NCBI GenBank assembly: GCA_015062805.1
Contig: SUTQ01000005.1
Location: forward strand, 64,143-116,018
Origin: Methanosphaera stadtmanae
GTDB taxonomy: Archaea; Methanobacteriota; Methanobacteria; Methanobacteriales; Methanobacteriaceae
Reading direction: 5' to 3'
DNA length: 51,876 nt
The notes under the pieces: model-generated
Seen by the model: the letters and a program-made list of their open reading frames with translations, nothing else
What the model was told of the DNA's origin: nothing
Database searches by the model: none
Made by a program: the position numbers and the translations under genes
Shown here: piece by piece, positions 38,214-46,561 of the stretch
Position numbering within the stretch: position 1 is the first letter of the stretch
How the letters are laid out: every line of letters starts with the position of its first letter

Positions 38214-39236
38214 TTAATAGGATCGCATAACACCATAACCGTTAGTACCATAATAAAAACCAGTCTTAGGTTTATTGTTCTGGCTTTCACTATAACTTAT
38301 GTATTCATTATATGCATCATCTTCAGCTTCATATATTGCATCGATTTCCTGTTTATGTCGTACATCACCAATACGGTTTTCATAGTTGGTTATGAAATCC
38401 TTCTGTTTCTGGATAAGATAATTGTCTTCAATACTAAATGTATCTATTTTAGTACCGTTAGGATAACATAAACCTACACCCCATGCGGTATAATAAGGAG
38501 GTTCCTTGAACTCAAGATACTCCGTATTGATACCACTTAAACCATACCTAAAATCAAAAGTCTTATCGGATACATAAGCAAGTCCGATAATATCTTCATC
38601 CAGTACGAAGTGTAATTCTTCATGATTTCCGATTTTATTGTGGGTTATTGCTTCAGTTAATCCTTCATCTCCCTCATAGGTTGTACTATTATGGTCCGTA
38701 TAAACAAATAACCATCCGTCAGGTATAATCTGTGGTTCGTGAGACTTATCATGTAATGTAAAGTTACCCAGAGACTTTATGACACTGTTATTGTCATCAC
38801 GCACTTCATGAACATAATACAAATGTGACTGATTATATATTTCTGTCTCGGTGTTGTTGTCAAATACTAACCCTACACCATTAAGATACTTGAACGTATA
38901 GTTTGTTTTTTCTCCAAGTATGTCTGTAGTAGCATGGTCCAGCATGTAACTGTTTCCTTCATTATCCGTCAACACAGTGTAATTCAAACCGTAGCATCCG
39001 TTAAATTTACTGGAATTGTGGTCATAGTATACGAAACTCATTTTATAATCATTTAATGTAACATTGGTCATGTTAATCAGTGGTAACGATTCTTCTTCAG
39101 CAACAAGATCGTTTGCAACAATGTCACTTGTACTTGAAGAGTTTTCGGAAACTCCTCCACCAAAGATAAAAACGATTATAATTAAAAGGCAACAACAAAT
39201 ACCTGCTGCACCTATACCCATACCGTTATCAGCTAT
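38214..39236 (-). CDS. Membrane-anchored exported protein of unknown function (about 341 aa), probable ATA start
   Basis: A short N-terminus (ADNGMGIGAAG), one membrane segment with three consecutive Cys (ICCCLLIIIVFIF), then about 300 outside residues rich in Tyr, Asn and Asp with repeated YYDHNSS / YTDHNSTTY motifs at about 70 and 180, hinting at an internal duplication. Ends GTNGYGVMRSY. AGGGGTG (39249-39243) followed by six bases (TTAAAA) puts ATA 39236 at the start; the GTG at 39245 lies inside the SD, and ATG 39221 is 21 bases away. The same SD-six bases-start layout occurs with ATG at 37446. No named family recognised. Confidence 0.7.
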   Translation of the reverse strand: MADNGMGIGAAGICCCLLIIIVFIFGGGVSENSSSTSDIVANDLVAEEESLPLINMTNVTLNDYKMSFVYYDHNSSKFNGCYGLNYTVLTDNEGNSYMLDHATTDILGEKTNYTFKYLNGVGLVFDNNTETEIYNQSHLYYVHEVRDDNNSVIKSLGNFTLHDKSHEPQIIPDGWLFVYTDHNSTTYEGDEGLTEAITHNKIGNHEELHFVLDEDIIGLAYVSDKTFDFRYGLSGINTEYLEFKEPPYYTAWGVGLCYPNGTKIDTFSIEDNYLIQKQKDFITNYENRIGDVRHKQEIDAIYEAEDDAYNEYISYSESQNNKPKTGFYYGTNGYGVMRSY

Positions 39237-39300
39237 TTTTAACACCCCTGATAAATAATTTTCAATTATTGATATAGATATTAATTAATGTATAGTCTAA

Positions 39301-39310
39301 TTATATAAAT
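39301..39310 (+). promoter_or_regulatory. TATA-like box upstream of a small membrane-peptide ORF
   Basis: TTATATAAAT, predicted transcription start near 39333, about 23 bases before the ATG at 39356. It lies in the divergent region between the exported-protein gene and the SpoIIM-like gene. Confidence 0.35.
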
Positions 39311-39355
39311 AGTTTAATAGAAATTTTTTATTAATTATTTTAACGTAATAGGTCA

Positions 39356-39433
39356 ATGGGAATATTTACAGAAACTACAGCACATATAATTGCATCTATT
39401 TCTGTTATTCTGTTTTTAATTATATATATCTAA
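39356..39433 (+). CDS. Candidate 25-aa single-pass membrane peptide
   Basis: ATG 39356 to TAA 39431-39433 encodes MGIFTETTAHII then ASISVILFLIIYI: a polar start and a continuous hydrophobic segment long enough to cross a membrane. A TATA-like box lies about 50 bases upstream; AGGT just before the ATG is too close to be an ideal SD. It could be a real microprotein or an AT-rich chance ORF. Confidence 0.35.
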   Translation: MGIFTETTAHIIASISVILFLIIYI

Positions 39434-39543
39434 AAAAATAAATAATATCTTGTATTTGATTAATATTTAAATAATCTATTTTAAGGAGTTAATTTAAGAA
39501 TTAATGAAATATTTAGGAAATATTTAAAAATCAGACGGAAAAC

Positions 39544-40170
39544 ATGCCATTAAATTTAAGTGAAATATTTGAAAAGGACTATTTAAATGGTTATTTTAAT
39601 AGAAATAAAAAAATCTTAGTATCTATCATACTCTTTATTGTCCTGGGTTCCATTGGAACATTGACAAATTCAGATACGATGGGTCTGGAAAATCCTAAAA
39701 ATCTGGCTGAAAGTGTTCAATCAAATGATGATTCTGGAAGTTATGAGGATATGTCCTTTATTGGTTTTTTAGTATTATTTATACACAACTTTATAAATGA
39801 TTTTACATGTATACTTGGTGGTTTATTCTTTTTTATTCCATCATTGCATCTTACGTTTATAAACACAACAAACATAATAACACTATTTACAAAAGGAGAT
39901 GCCATATTACTATTATTCGGAGTAATTCCTCATGGAATTTTTGAAATACCATCCAGTATATTTGCTATGGCCGGAGGATTAATGTTATTTTTAACAGAGA
40001 TAAATGTTATTAAAGCATTGATTTCCAGAAACAGTGTTAAGGAAGCTATTGATAATTTAAATGAATTAATTAAGGATGCCCTTATTAGTACAGCAATAGT
40101 ATTTGTTTTATTGCTCATTGCAGCATTTGTGGAAACATTTATAACACCAGTCTTATTGAACATGCTTTAA
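39544..40170 (+). CDS. SpoIIM (stage II sporulation protein M)-like membrane protein (208 aa)
   Basis: About five membrane segments. The family signature GVIPHGIFEIPSSIFAMAGG lies at about residues 126-145. In archaea this family (DUF95) is widespread and unrelated to sporulation; a role in membrane or envelope organisation is presumed. Residues about 45-75 form a soluble insert rich in Asp, Asn and Ser. Only a weak SD (CGGAAA) precedes ATG. Stands alone, with poly-T after the stop. Confidence 0.85.
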   Translation: MPLNLSEIFEKDYLNGYFNRNKKILVSIILFIVLGSIGTLTNSDTMGLENPKNLAESVQSNDDSGSYEDMSFIGFLVLFIHNFINDFTCILGGLFFFIPSLHLTFINTTNIITLFTKGDAILLLFGVIPHGIFEIPSSIFAMAGGLMLFLTEINVIKALISRNSVKEAIDNLNELIKDALISTAIVFVLLLIAAFVETFITPVLLNML

Positions 40171-40355
40171 TTATATTCAATATTTCACCCCCAGTAAACT
40201 TTTTTTTCATGCTTAAAATAATATATCAAAAGCCTTTAGGTTAAATTGGGTATTGCTCTAAAGATTTAATTATAATTATCAAGAGTATTGATTTATGATA
40301 GGATAATATTATTATTAAAGAGTATTTTTTTTAAAAATAAGATAGGGAGGTGAAA

Positions 40356-40733
40356 TTATACTGTTATATTTGCAGTATAATTGTTTGTATTGCCAGCTTT
40401 ATCTGTAAATACTACTTTTATTTCATGATTTCCAGATATCAAATCCAGTAAATCATATATAATCAATGATAAATCATCAGTTGTTGTACCATTAAATACT
40501 AATTTTCCATCAATATAAACCAATAATGTTCCATTTATAAAGTTTTGATTAAATATTTCATTCAATCTTGTTAAATTCAAGTAATTTACTTTTTTAGTTG
40601 GTACATTATATTTTAAGATATGTTCTACTTTTTTAAAGTTTTTAATTGTTTTTTGATGATTTCTGTTGTAATTGGATACTTTTATGTCATCCTTTGTATT
40701 TGCTGGTTCATCTTCAAAATCTATGTAATCATA
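40356..40733 (-). pseudogene. C-terminal Ig-like tail of the protease-adhesin, cut off by an in-frame TAA
   Basis: Same frame as the protease gene and open from the codon after its TAA (40736-40734) to a stop at 40356. It reads YDYIDFEDEPANTKDD, a basic linker, then an Ig-like domain (GTLLVYIDGKLVFNG, then GNHEIKVVFTDKAGNTN). Translation would resume only by read-through of TAA or weak internal starts. Full-length product would be about 1061 aa. Confidence 0.7.
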
Positions 40734-43541
40734 TTAGTAAGTTTCTTCAGTATCAGGATTAAAGATTTTTATCTCGTATTTGTCATCTTTCAATGGAGTA
40801 TTTAATGTTGCTACTCCCAATTCATTTGTTTTCAGATAGTATTCCTGATTGTTAACTGTTACAGTCACATCCGAGTCTTTAAGATTCTTACCTAGTTTGT
40901 CGTATAATGTAACAGAGTAACCAATTCTTGAATTTTTATTATTGTTTGTTTTTATGGAAGATGAATCTACCGTATATAGTTTTATACAAGTTGTTTGATC
41001 TTTACCTGCCAAGTCATACCAGTTTCTATTATTTGTTGAGTAAGATGTTGTCTTATCTTCGATGTATTGTCTGCATTCTAATTGTAGTGGTGCTAAGTTA
41101 CTTCTTATTTTAACTGTGACTAAATCATTGGTTTTTACTGGAATGTATCTGTTAAGTTTAATTGTTGTGTATCCGTTGAAGGGACTTGAACCTGATTGGG
41201 CGTGTTTTAATTGTCCGTTTACGTATATGTAGATGTCATATTTTATTCCTTTATTGTTAAAGTATGTTCCAACTGCAGCTAAAAGGTCATTGTCAACCAT
41301 GGTATATCTATTTAAATAATATATTTCCTTTTTGTTATTAGGAATTAGATAATCATCTGCACAACCCAATATATCGTTTTGATAATTTTTGTTGTAGTTT
41401 ATGGTATTGTTTATTATATAGACAATTCCATTTTGTTTTAAGAGTGTATGATCATAATAGGATATGTAATAGTATCCTCTATCTCCCCAGGTTGTTCCAT
41501 AACTATTTTTTACAATCCATGCTCCATTACCTGCAGGTGTCGTTGCAAAATTGTATCTGCTGTAATTATCATTCCAGCCTACTATTGTTACTGCATGGTT
41601 AGGAGAATTGATTGAAGTATCATAGAATGCAGCTGTTTTTGGATTATATTTAAATTTATTATTATAATCTGCATTAATGACTGTATAAACTCCACCATAT
41701 TTGTAAATAGCTTCTTTAATCGGTCGGATATTTCTAACGTTTTCAGCAGCTTTTAAAATCATCATGTCCTGTATATGTACAGTTTCTTCAATGTTTGAGA
41801 AATCCGTTACTTTAACATATTCATCATAGCTATCGTATTCGGATGGATATGTTCCGAGCCAACTCAATAAACTTCCTGTTGGAGTATTGAAGTGGGAAAG
41901 TTCACTATCTTTTAAAGAACCATATTTTGAATATTTAATCATACTATTGAATATTATGTTCTCGCACAAGTCATAATTCATTTTTGTAGTTTTTAGAATT
42001 GATGATTCTATAGCTGCACAAGTTGCAAAGGCCCAGCATGAATTTTTTGAACCCTGGTTTTTGACTTTAGTTACATAACCTAATTTACGGTAATCATAAC
42101 TGCTTGGTAGGCTGTTGCCTTTTGGAATAGGATTAACAATATTGAACTTAATTCCTTCACCGATAACGTATGTTGAATAATCACTGTTTTTCAATGATAT
42201 TTTATCATTATTTAATCTGTTGTTATTGTAGAAATTACCTGGACTGAAAACTGCATGAACAGCAATTTTATTTGATTTAAAGTTATTTGATCCAATATTA
42301 TATTTTGAATCATAAATTTCAACAGCACTTTCTCCCGTATTGGAGTTAAATGTTGATGAATAAAGATCTAAATATCCTTCATCAAAATATATTGCTGATC
42401 CACTATAACCTGATATGATATTTTTATTATTATCAAATAAGGAATTCTTTACATTTAATGTAGCATATGAAGTATAAATTGCTCCACCATCATATATTGC
42501 CCTATTTTTTATAAATTTACAGTTATCAACAGTTAATTTTCCATCTAACTGAAGTATAGCTCCACCAAAACCACTTAAACAATCTGTAAAGTTGGAATTT
42601 CTAATTACGGTGTAACCATTGTGTTTACCCACACCATTAATATCAACGAATATAGATCCACCATTGTTTTGGCTAGTTACATTTTTGAATAAACAGTTAT
42701 TTACTTCGAATTCATTGTCGAGTTCTTTTACTATTATTGCTCCACCAGTAAAATCGCTTTTTAAATTAATGAATTTACAGTTTTGAATATTCAATTGATT
42801 GTCAGCAAATATTGCAGCGGAATATTTTGAGGATATATCCTTAAATGTTGAATCAGTTACCTTTATTGAAGAACTGCCTAAACTTGATATAACACCCTTT
42901 TCCAATTTGTGTTTAGTCTGTACATAAACCTGTTTCACATTGATTTTGGATTTATAAGAACTGATTATACCTTCAGAGTTACTTTTACAGTTTATGAACT
43001 TATCATAATTACTGTTATATGTGCATTCATTTGCAAATACAACACCTGCATTGGATGTTTGACAATTATTGAATGTAACGTTTATTGTTGTTACACTAGA
43101 ATTCGGATTGATATAAATTGCTGTTCCACTATAATGGTTTGCATTGTTCAATACCATATTTTTTAGAACGACATTTGTACCATATATATCAAATATTCTG
43201 GCTTTACCATCAGCGTCAATGGTATGACCTTTTCCATCTATAACATAATTACTTTTCTTTACAACTATTCCGTTTCTATCGTCTTTGCGGGAGTACTTGT
43301 AATTTTTATTAAGTACGAGAGTTCTGCTTGTACTATTAATCTCTTTACTTAATTTTGTTAAACTGTTGTCATCATATCTATTATAATTTGTGGAACCAAT
43401 TACATCAGATTGACTACTTTTTGATAAGGTAACGTCGCCCGTATCATTATTGGTCGCAAAAGTTACTGTTAAACTTAAAATTAAGATAATCATAAGCATT
43501 AAAAATAAAATTGCTTTATTAACAATTACCTTTTTTCTTAT
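40734..43541 (-). CDS. Secreted papain-like (C1A) cysteine protease fused to an N-terminal beta-helix (about 935 aa), truncated at the C-terminus
   Basis: Numbering from ATG 43499. Residues about 50-405 form a beta-helix with GGAI/GGSI turns. The C1A domain follows at about 450-690: oxyanion Gln482 and Cys488 (NQGSKNSCWAFA), His635 (SPNHAVTIVGW), Asn665 (WIVKNSYGTTWG). A lectin-like module comes next at about 700-830 (YDIYIYVNGQLKHAQSG), then the start of an Ig-like domain cut by TAA. ATG 43499 lies inside the signal peptide; codons upstream add RKKVIVNKAILFL, and the only start-like codon there is ATA 43541 (GGAGGT is 15 bases before it). Likely acts outside the cell on wall or host proteins. 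The triad is complete, so activity is plausible despite truncation. Confidence 0.85.
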   Translation of the reverse strand: MRKKVIVNKAILFLMLMIILILSLTVTFATNNDTGDVTLSKSSQSDVIGSTNYNRYDDNSLTKLSKEINSTSRTLVLNKNYKYSRKDDRNGIVVKKSNYVIDGKGHTIDADGKARIFDIYGTNVVLKNMVLNNANHYSGTAIYINPNSSVTTINVTFNNCQTSNAGVVFANECTYNSNYDKFINCKSNSEGIISSYKSKINVKQVYVQTKHKLEKGVISSLGSSSIKVTDSTFKDISSKYSAAIFADNQLNIQNCKFINLKSDFTGGAIIVKELDNEFEVNNCLFKNVTSQNNGGSIFVDINGVGKHNGYTVIRNSNFTDCLSGFGGAILQLDGKLTVDNCKFIKNRAIYDGGAIYTSYATLNVKNSLFDNNKNIISGYSGSAIYFDEGYLDLYSSTFNSNTGESAVEIYDSKYNIGSNNFKSNKIAVHAVFSPGNFYNNNRLNNDKISLKNSDYSTYVIGEGIKFNIVNPIPKGNSLPSSYDYRKLGYVTKVKNQGSKNSCWAFATCAAIESSILKTTKMNYDLCENIIFNSMIKYSKYGSLKDSELSHFNTPTGSLLSWLGTYPSEYDSYDEYVKVTDFSNIEETVHIQDMMILKAAENVRNIRPIKEAIYKYGGVYTVINADYNNKFKYNPKTAAFYDTSINSPNHAVTIVGWNDNYSRYNFATTPAGNGAWIVKNSYGTTWGDRGYYYISYYDHTLLKQNGIVYIINNTINYNKNYQNDILGCADDYLIPNNKKEIYYLNRYTMVDNDLLAAVGTYFNNKGIKYDIYIYVNGQLKHAQSGSSPFNGYTTIKLNRYIPVKTNDLVTVKIRSNLAPLQLECRQYIEDKTTSYSTNNRNWYDLAGKDQTTCIKLYTVDSSSIKTNNNKNSRIGYSVTLYDKLGKNLKDSDVTVTVNNQEYYLKTNELGVATLNTPLKDDKYEIKIFNPDTEETY

Positions 43542-43869
43542 ATAAAAATTATATCAACCTCCTTATATTTATAATAATGATTATGAAAATCATTTATAAT
43601 AATTTTATTTCTATAATAAAATGAATTAATGAGGTATTTTTGGGAATTATTTTTTAAAACTTATTTTTTTATAAAAAAAAGAATTTAAACACTTTAATTA
43701 AAAAATTTTTAATAACAATATATATATATATTCATATAGAAATTGTACAAATTATATGAATTGGATTTAAAAAAATTTTGGATTATTCATAAAAAAATAT
43801 TATATTTCAATTATTAAAAAAATAATTAGATTAAGTTATTTAACTTAAATTAGTCAAATAAATTCACAG
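43542..43869. other. Intergenic upstream of the protease gene
   Basis: Contains the SD GGAGGT (minus, near 43562-43557), AT-rich promoter sequence including an (AT)n run near 43720-43730, and the terminator of the SLC13-like gene. No ORF. Confidence 0.4.
43825..43854 (-). terminator. Hairpin plus T-run after the SLC13-like gene
   Basis: TTAAGTTA (43831-43838) pairs with TAACTTAA (43841-43848), and the stem extends outward with one mismatch and two G-T pairs. On the minus strand a T-run (43816-43822) follows. Confidence 0.55.
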
Positions 43870-44883
43870 TTAACTTAACGCATTAACGCCTAACAATATT
43901 AAAAGTAAAACAACATTTAGTACTGTGAATATGATAAGATATCTGAGTTTAAATTCGTTGCACTGGCGTAAAATAACGTTGTAAGATATGAGATTGGCCA
44001 TGGAAGCTATGAGAGTTCCAAATCCACCTATATTTATTCCAATGATAATGTCTTCAATGTTGTTGCTGAAACCTGTGAGTAACATTGCGGCCGGTACATT
44101 TGAAATAATTTGTGATGCAATTACTCCACACAACACTTCATTTCCGATAATCATTTTCTTAAATAACATATTGAAGAATGTGATGTTTTCCAGGTTTCCT
44201 ATCAGAATAAAAAGGGCAATGAAAGTCAATAGCAGAAAGTAGTCAACGCCCATGAATACCCTTTTCAGGAAACGATTTCTGTTGAATTCGACTTCGCCTA
44301 TATAATGTAACTCAATGTCATTTTTTGGAATGAAAAAGAGTATTGTCAATAAAAACATCAGGGAAACAATCACATACGGCAACAGCAGCAGGAAAAATGA
44401 TATGAATGATATGTTTGATGATGTGTACATGACAATATTGTGAGGGGCACCTGTTGGAAGAAGCATGCATCCAACATTTGCTGCTATAGTTTGCAGACAA
44501 ACAGTTATCACTATTAAATCTGCACGATAAACTTTTTTCAATGCCATGATTGAAAAGGGTACAAATATAATCAATGAAACATCATTGGTAATAAAAATTG
44601 AACTTAGAAAACAGATTAAAACCAGTATGAATACAAGTCCCCGTGTATTTCTGATTTTTGTCAAGAGTTTACGTACGAGTATTTCAAATACTGCAAGATT
44701 TTTTAAAACTTCTACAATAACCATTATTACAAAGAGTAATATGAGGGTTTCCCAATTAATGTAATTTAAATAATTGTAATTTGGTTTAACAAAAAAACAG
44801 GAAATAATAGCTAATATTAACGATATTGATAATACGCTTTCATCCTTAAAGAAATTGATGCTTTTTTCCAGTAAGTTAGCCAT
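43870..44883 (-). CDS. SLC13/ArsB-type anion transporter (337 aa)
   Basis: Nine or ten membrane helices in two homologous halves. The paired family motifs are present: ITNDVSLIIFVPF in the first half and QIISNVPAAMLLTGF in the second, with GAPHNIVMY and GGFGTLIASMANLIS near the substrate loops. This is the ion-transporter superfamily containing ArsB, NhaD, citrate and dicarboxylate carriers; substrate is open. At 337 aa it is shorter than usual (about 400), the difference being in the first helices and central loop. No arsenic genes are adjacent. No clear SD before ATG. Confidence 0.8.
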   Translation of the reverse strand: MANLLEKSINFFKDESVLSISLILAIISCFFVKPNYNYLNYINWETLILLFVIMVIVEVLKNLAVFEILVRKLLTKIRNTRGLVFILVLICFLSSIFITNDVSLIIFVPFSIMALKKVYRADLIVITVCLQTIAANVGCMLLPTGAPHNIVMYTSSNISFISFFLLLLPYVIVSLMFLLTILFFIPKNDIELHYIGEVEFNRNRFLKRVFMGVDYFLLLTFIALFILIGNLENITFFNMLFKKMIIGNEVLCGVIASQIISNVPAAMLLTGFSNNIEDIIIGINIGGFGTLIASMANLISYNVILRQCNEFKLRYLIIFTVLNVVLLLILLGVNALS

Positions 44884-45323
44884 AATATTATATTTGATTA
44901 AAAAAGTTTATTATCTTTTGTTATATTTTTATTCTGTTTATTGGATTCTATGGAATCCTTACGAAGTTTTATAATTGTTGTATGTTCTTATTCCTTGTTC
45001 TAATAATGGGTTGTGGATTAACAATACATCGTGTTAATAATTGGACTATATTATAAGTACTCTTTTGAAATAGTATTATTATTAAAAAATAGATATTTTA
45101 TATTAACTAAAGCTTCAAAAAAATACTAATATAAATTAATAACTATTGGAATTTTAATGATTATTTGCATTAAATGATAGATGTTAAAAAATGAATAAAT
45201 GATTGGTAGTAATGGTATATCACACAATATAAAAATACATTTTTAATCATTTTAATTTTTAGAAAAAAGGTATAATTGAAAAAATCGTACAAAAGTATTA
45301 ATGAAAAAAAAAGTTATGAAGAA
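44884..45323. other. Intergenic, AT-rich
   Basis: Promoter side of the SLC13-like gene (minus) and 3' side of the permease gene, whose minus-strand T-run lies at 45304-45312. No ORF, RNA or repeat recognised. Confidence 0.4.
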
Positions 45324-46502
45324 TTATTTCTTCAAGATAATTCTTACATAAGCAAGAACTGCTGATACGATAAAGGATAGCAGTGTAGGTCCCAGGAATA
45401 TTGAGTTATATGTGGATACAAGTTGATAAACAATAAAACCAATGAACCATGCAAAAATGTTCCAACGCCAAGTCCAGACATTATCGTCAGCATCAGATTT
45501 GGAATAATAGGAAACAATTAGTACTGCTGCCATAGGACCAAAAACTGATGTAATCAAGTATAGAAAACTTATAAAATGGTCCATTATTCCACTAATGGCA
45601 ATAACTGCACTCAGGGCACTAACTACAATGCCAGCAACCTTTGGGTCAACACTATTGACAATTGTCTTTGCTGATTCACCTGCAGAGTTGGTAGCCAAAA
45701 AGTTGGTAGTAATTGTAGAAAGTACCAATATTATTATACCCGTTACACCAAGGCCTGCTAATAGAATAGCTTGTGCTACATCATTATTGGCACCAATTCC
45801 AACTACTTCTATACCAATAAAATACATCCATAAACTGGCAATTGTATATGCAACGGCAGATACTAACGTAGCTTTAACAGGTTTTTCTGCATCTTTGGTA
45901 TAATCAGATATTACCGGTAACCAGGAAACAGGCATTGCAATGGAAATCTCAAATATATTCCAGAAACTAAGTGCTTGCATGTTATCCGTAAGAATAGCCG
46001 TGTTATATGAACCCATTGTAAACAATTTTACAGTTAAAATCGTTAGCAACAGGGTAAGTATAATCATAACAGCAGAGGTAATTTTTGAAGAACGTTTCAA
46101 TCCGATGTAAACCCATACTGCAACAATGGATGCAAGAATTATGCAGGTCATTGAAAAGGAAATAGGTAAATTCAAACCTTTCAGGGCTAATGCACCTTGA
46201 GCATATAGAACGGCTACCCATGCAACCAACTGCATCACGTTTAAAGTGGCAAAAAACTTCGAACCATAGTTACCAAAAGCTAATTTTGTGGTATTCATGG
46301 CATTCTGGCGAATACGTGCACCAATAAGACCAACTAAAAATAGCAAAATTCCACCAAGCAAATGTCCAAGAACCAGGGGAAGCCACAATGATTTGATTGG
46401 AGACATAGCACCAATCTGAACACCTGCTTGAATTTCAGAAACCGAAATAGCTACTCCGAACCATATCACAGCATTGGAAAAAAGTCCAGTTTTATTTTCC
46501 AT
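45324..46502 (-). CDS. NCS1-family permease, CytX-like (hydroxymethylpyrimidine/cytosine transporter, 392 aa)
   Basis: About twelve membrane helices over the whole length. The first helix region WFGVAISVSEIQAGVQIG and the loop MPVSWLPVISDYTKDAEKP are features of NCS1 nucleobase and vitamin-precursor carriers of the CytX branch. AGGAGATA before ATG fixes the start. It is the second gene of a unit with a pyridoxamine-kinase-like gene 59 bases upstream, which points to uptake of a pyrimidine or pyridine vitamin precursor that is then phosphorylated. Methanosphaera is reported to need thiamine, so the thiamine precursor HMP is an attractive substrate (inference). Confidence 0.82.
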   Translation of the reverse strand: MENKTGLFSNAVIWFGVAISVSEIQAGVQIGAMSPIKSLWLPLVLGHLLGGILLFLVGLIGARIRQNAMNTTKLAFGNYGSKFFATLNVMQLVAWVAVLYAQGALALKGLNLPISFSMTCIILASIVAVWVYIGLKRSSKITSAVMIILTLLLTILTVKLFTMGSYNTAILTDNMQALSFWNIFEISIAMPVSWLPVISDYTKDAEKPVKATLVSAVAYTIASLWMYFIGIEVVGIGANNDVAQAILLAGLGVTGIIILVLSTITTNFLATNSAGESAKTIVNSVDPKVAGIVVSALSAVIAISGIMDHFISFLYLITSVFGPMAAVLIVSYYSKSDADDNVWTWRWNIFAWFIGFIVYQLVSTYNSIFLGPTLLSFIVSAVLAYVRIILKK

Positions 46503-46561
46503 ATTATCTCCTAAAAAAATAAAAATTATTATTAAAATAAATTGTTTAAGATTATTAATTA

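Noticed and set aside
40734-40736. Stop-codon recoding (pyrrolysine/selenocysteine) at the protease stop
   Set aside because: The codon is TAA, as is the stop at 51681-51683; pyrrolysine needs TAG and selenocysteine TGA with a specific structure.
43988-44764. Plus-strand ORFs inside the SLC13-like gene
   Set aside because: They are antisense shadows; the minus-strand gene has both family motifs and continuous helices.
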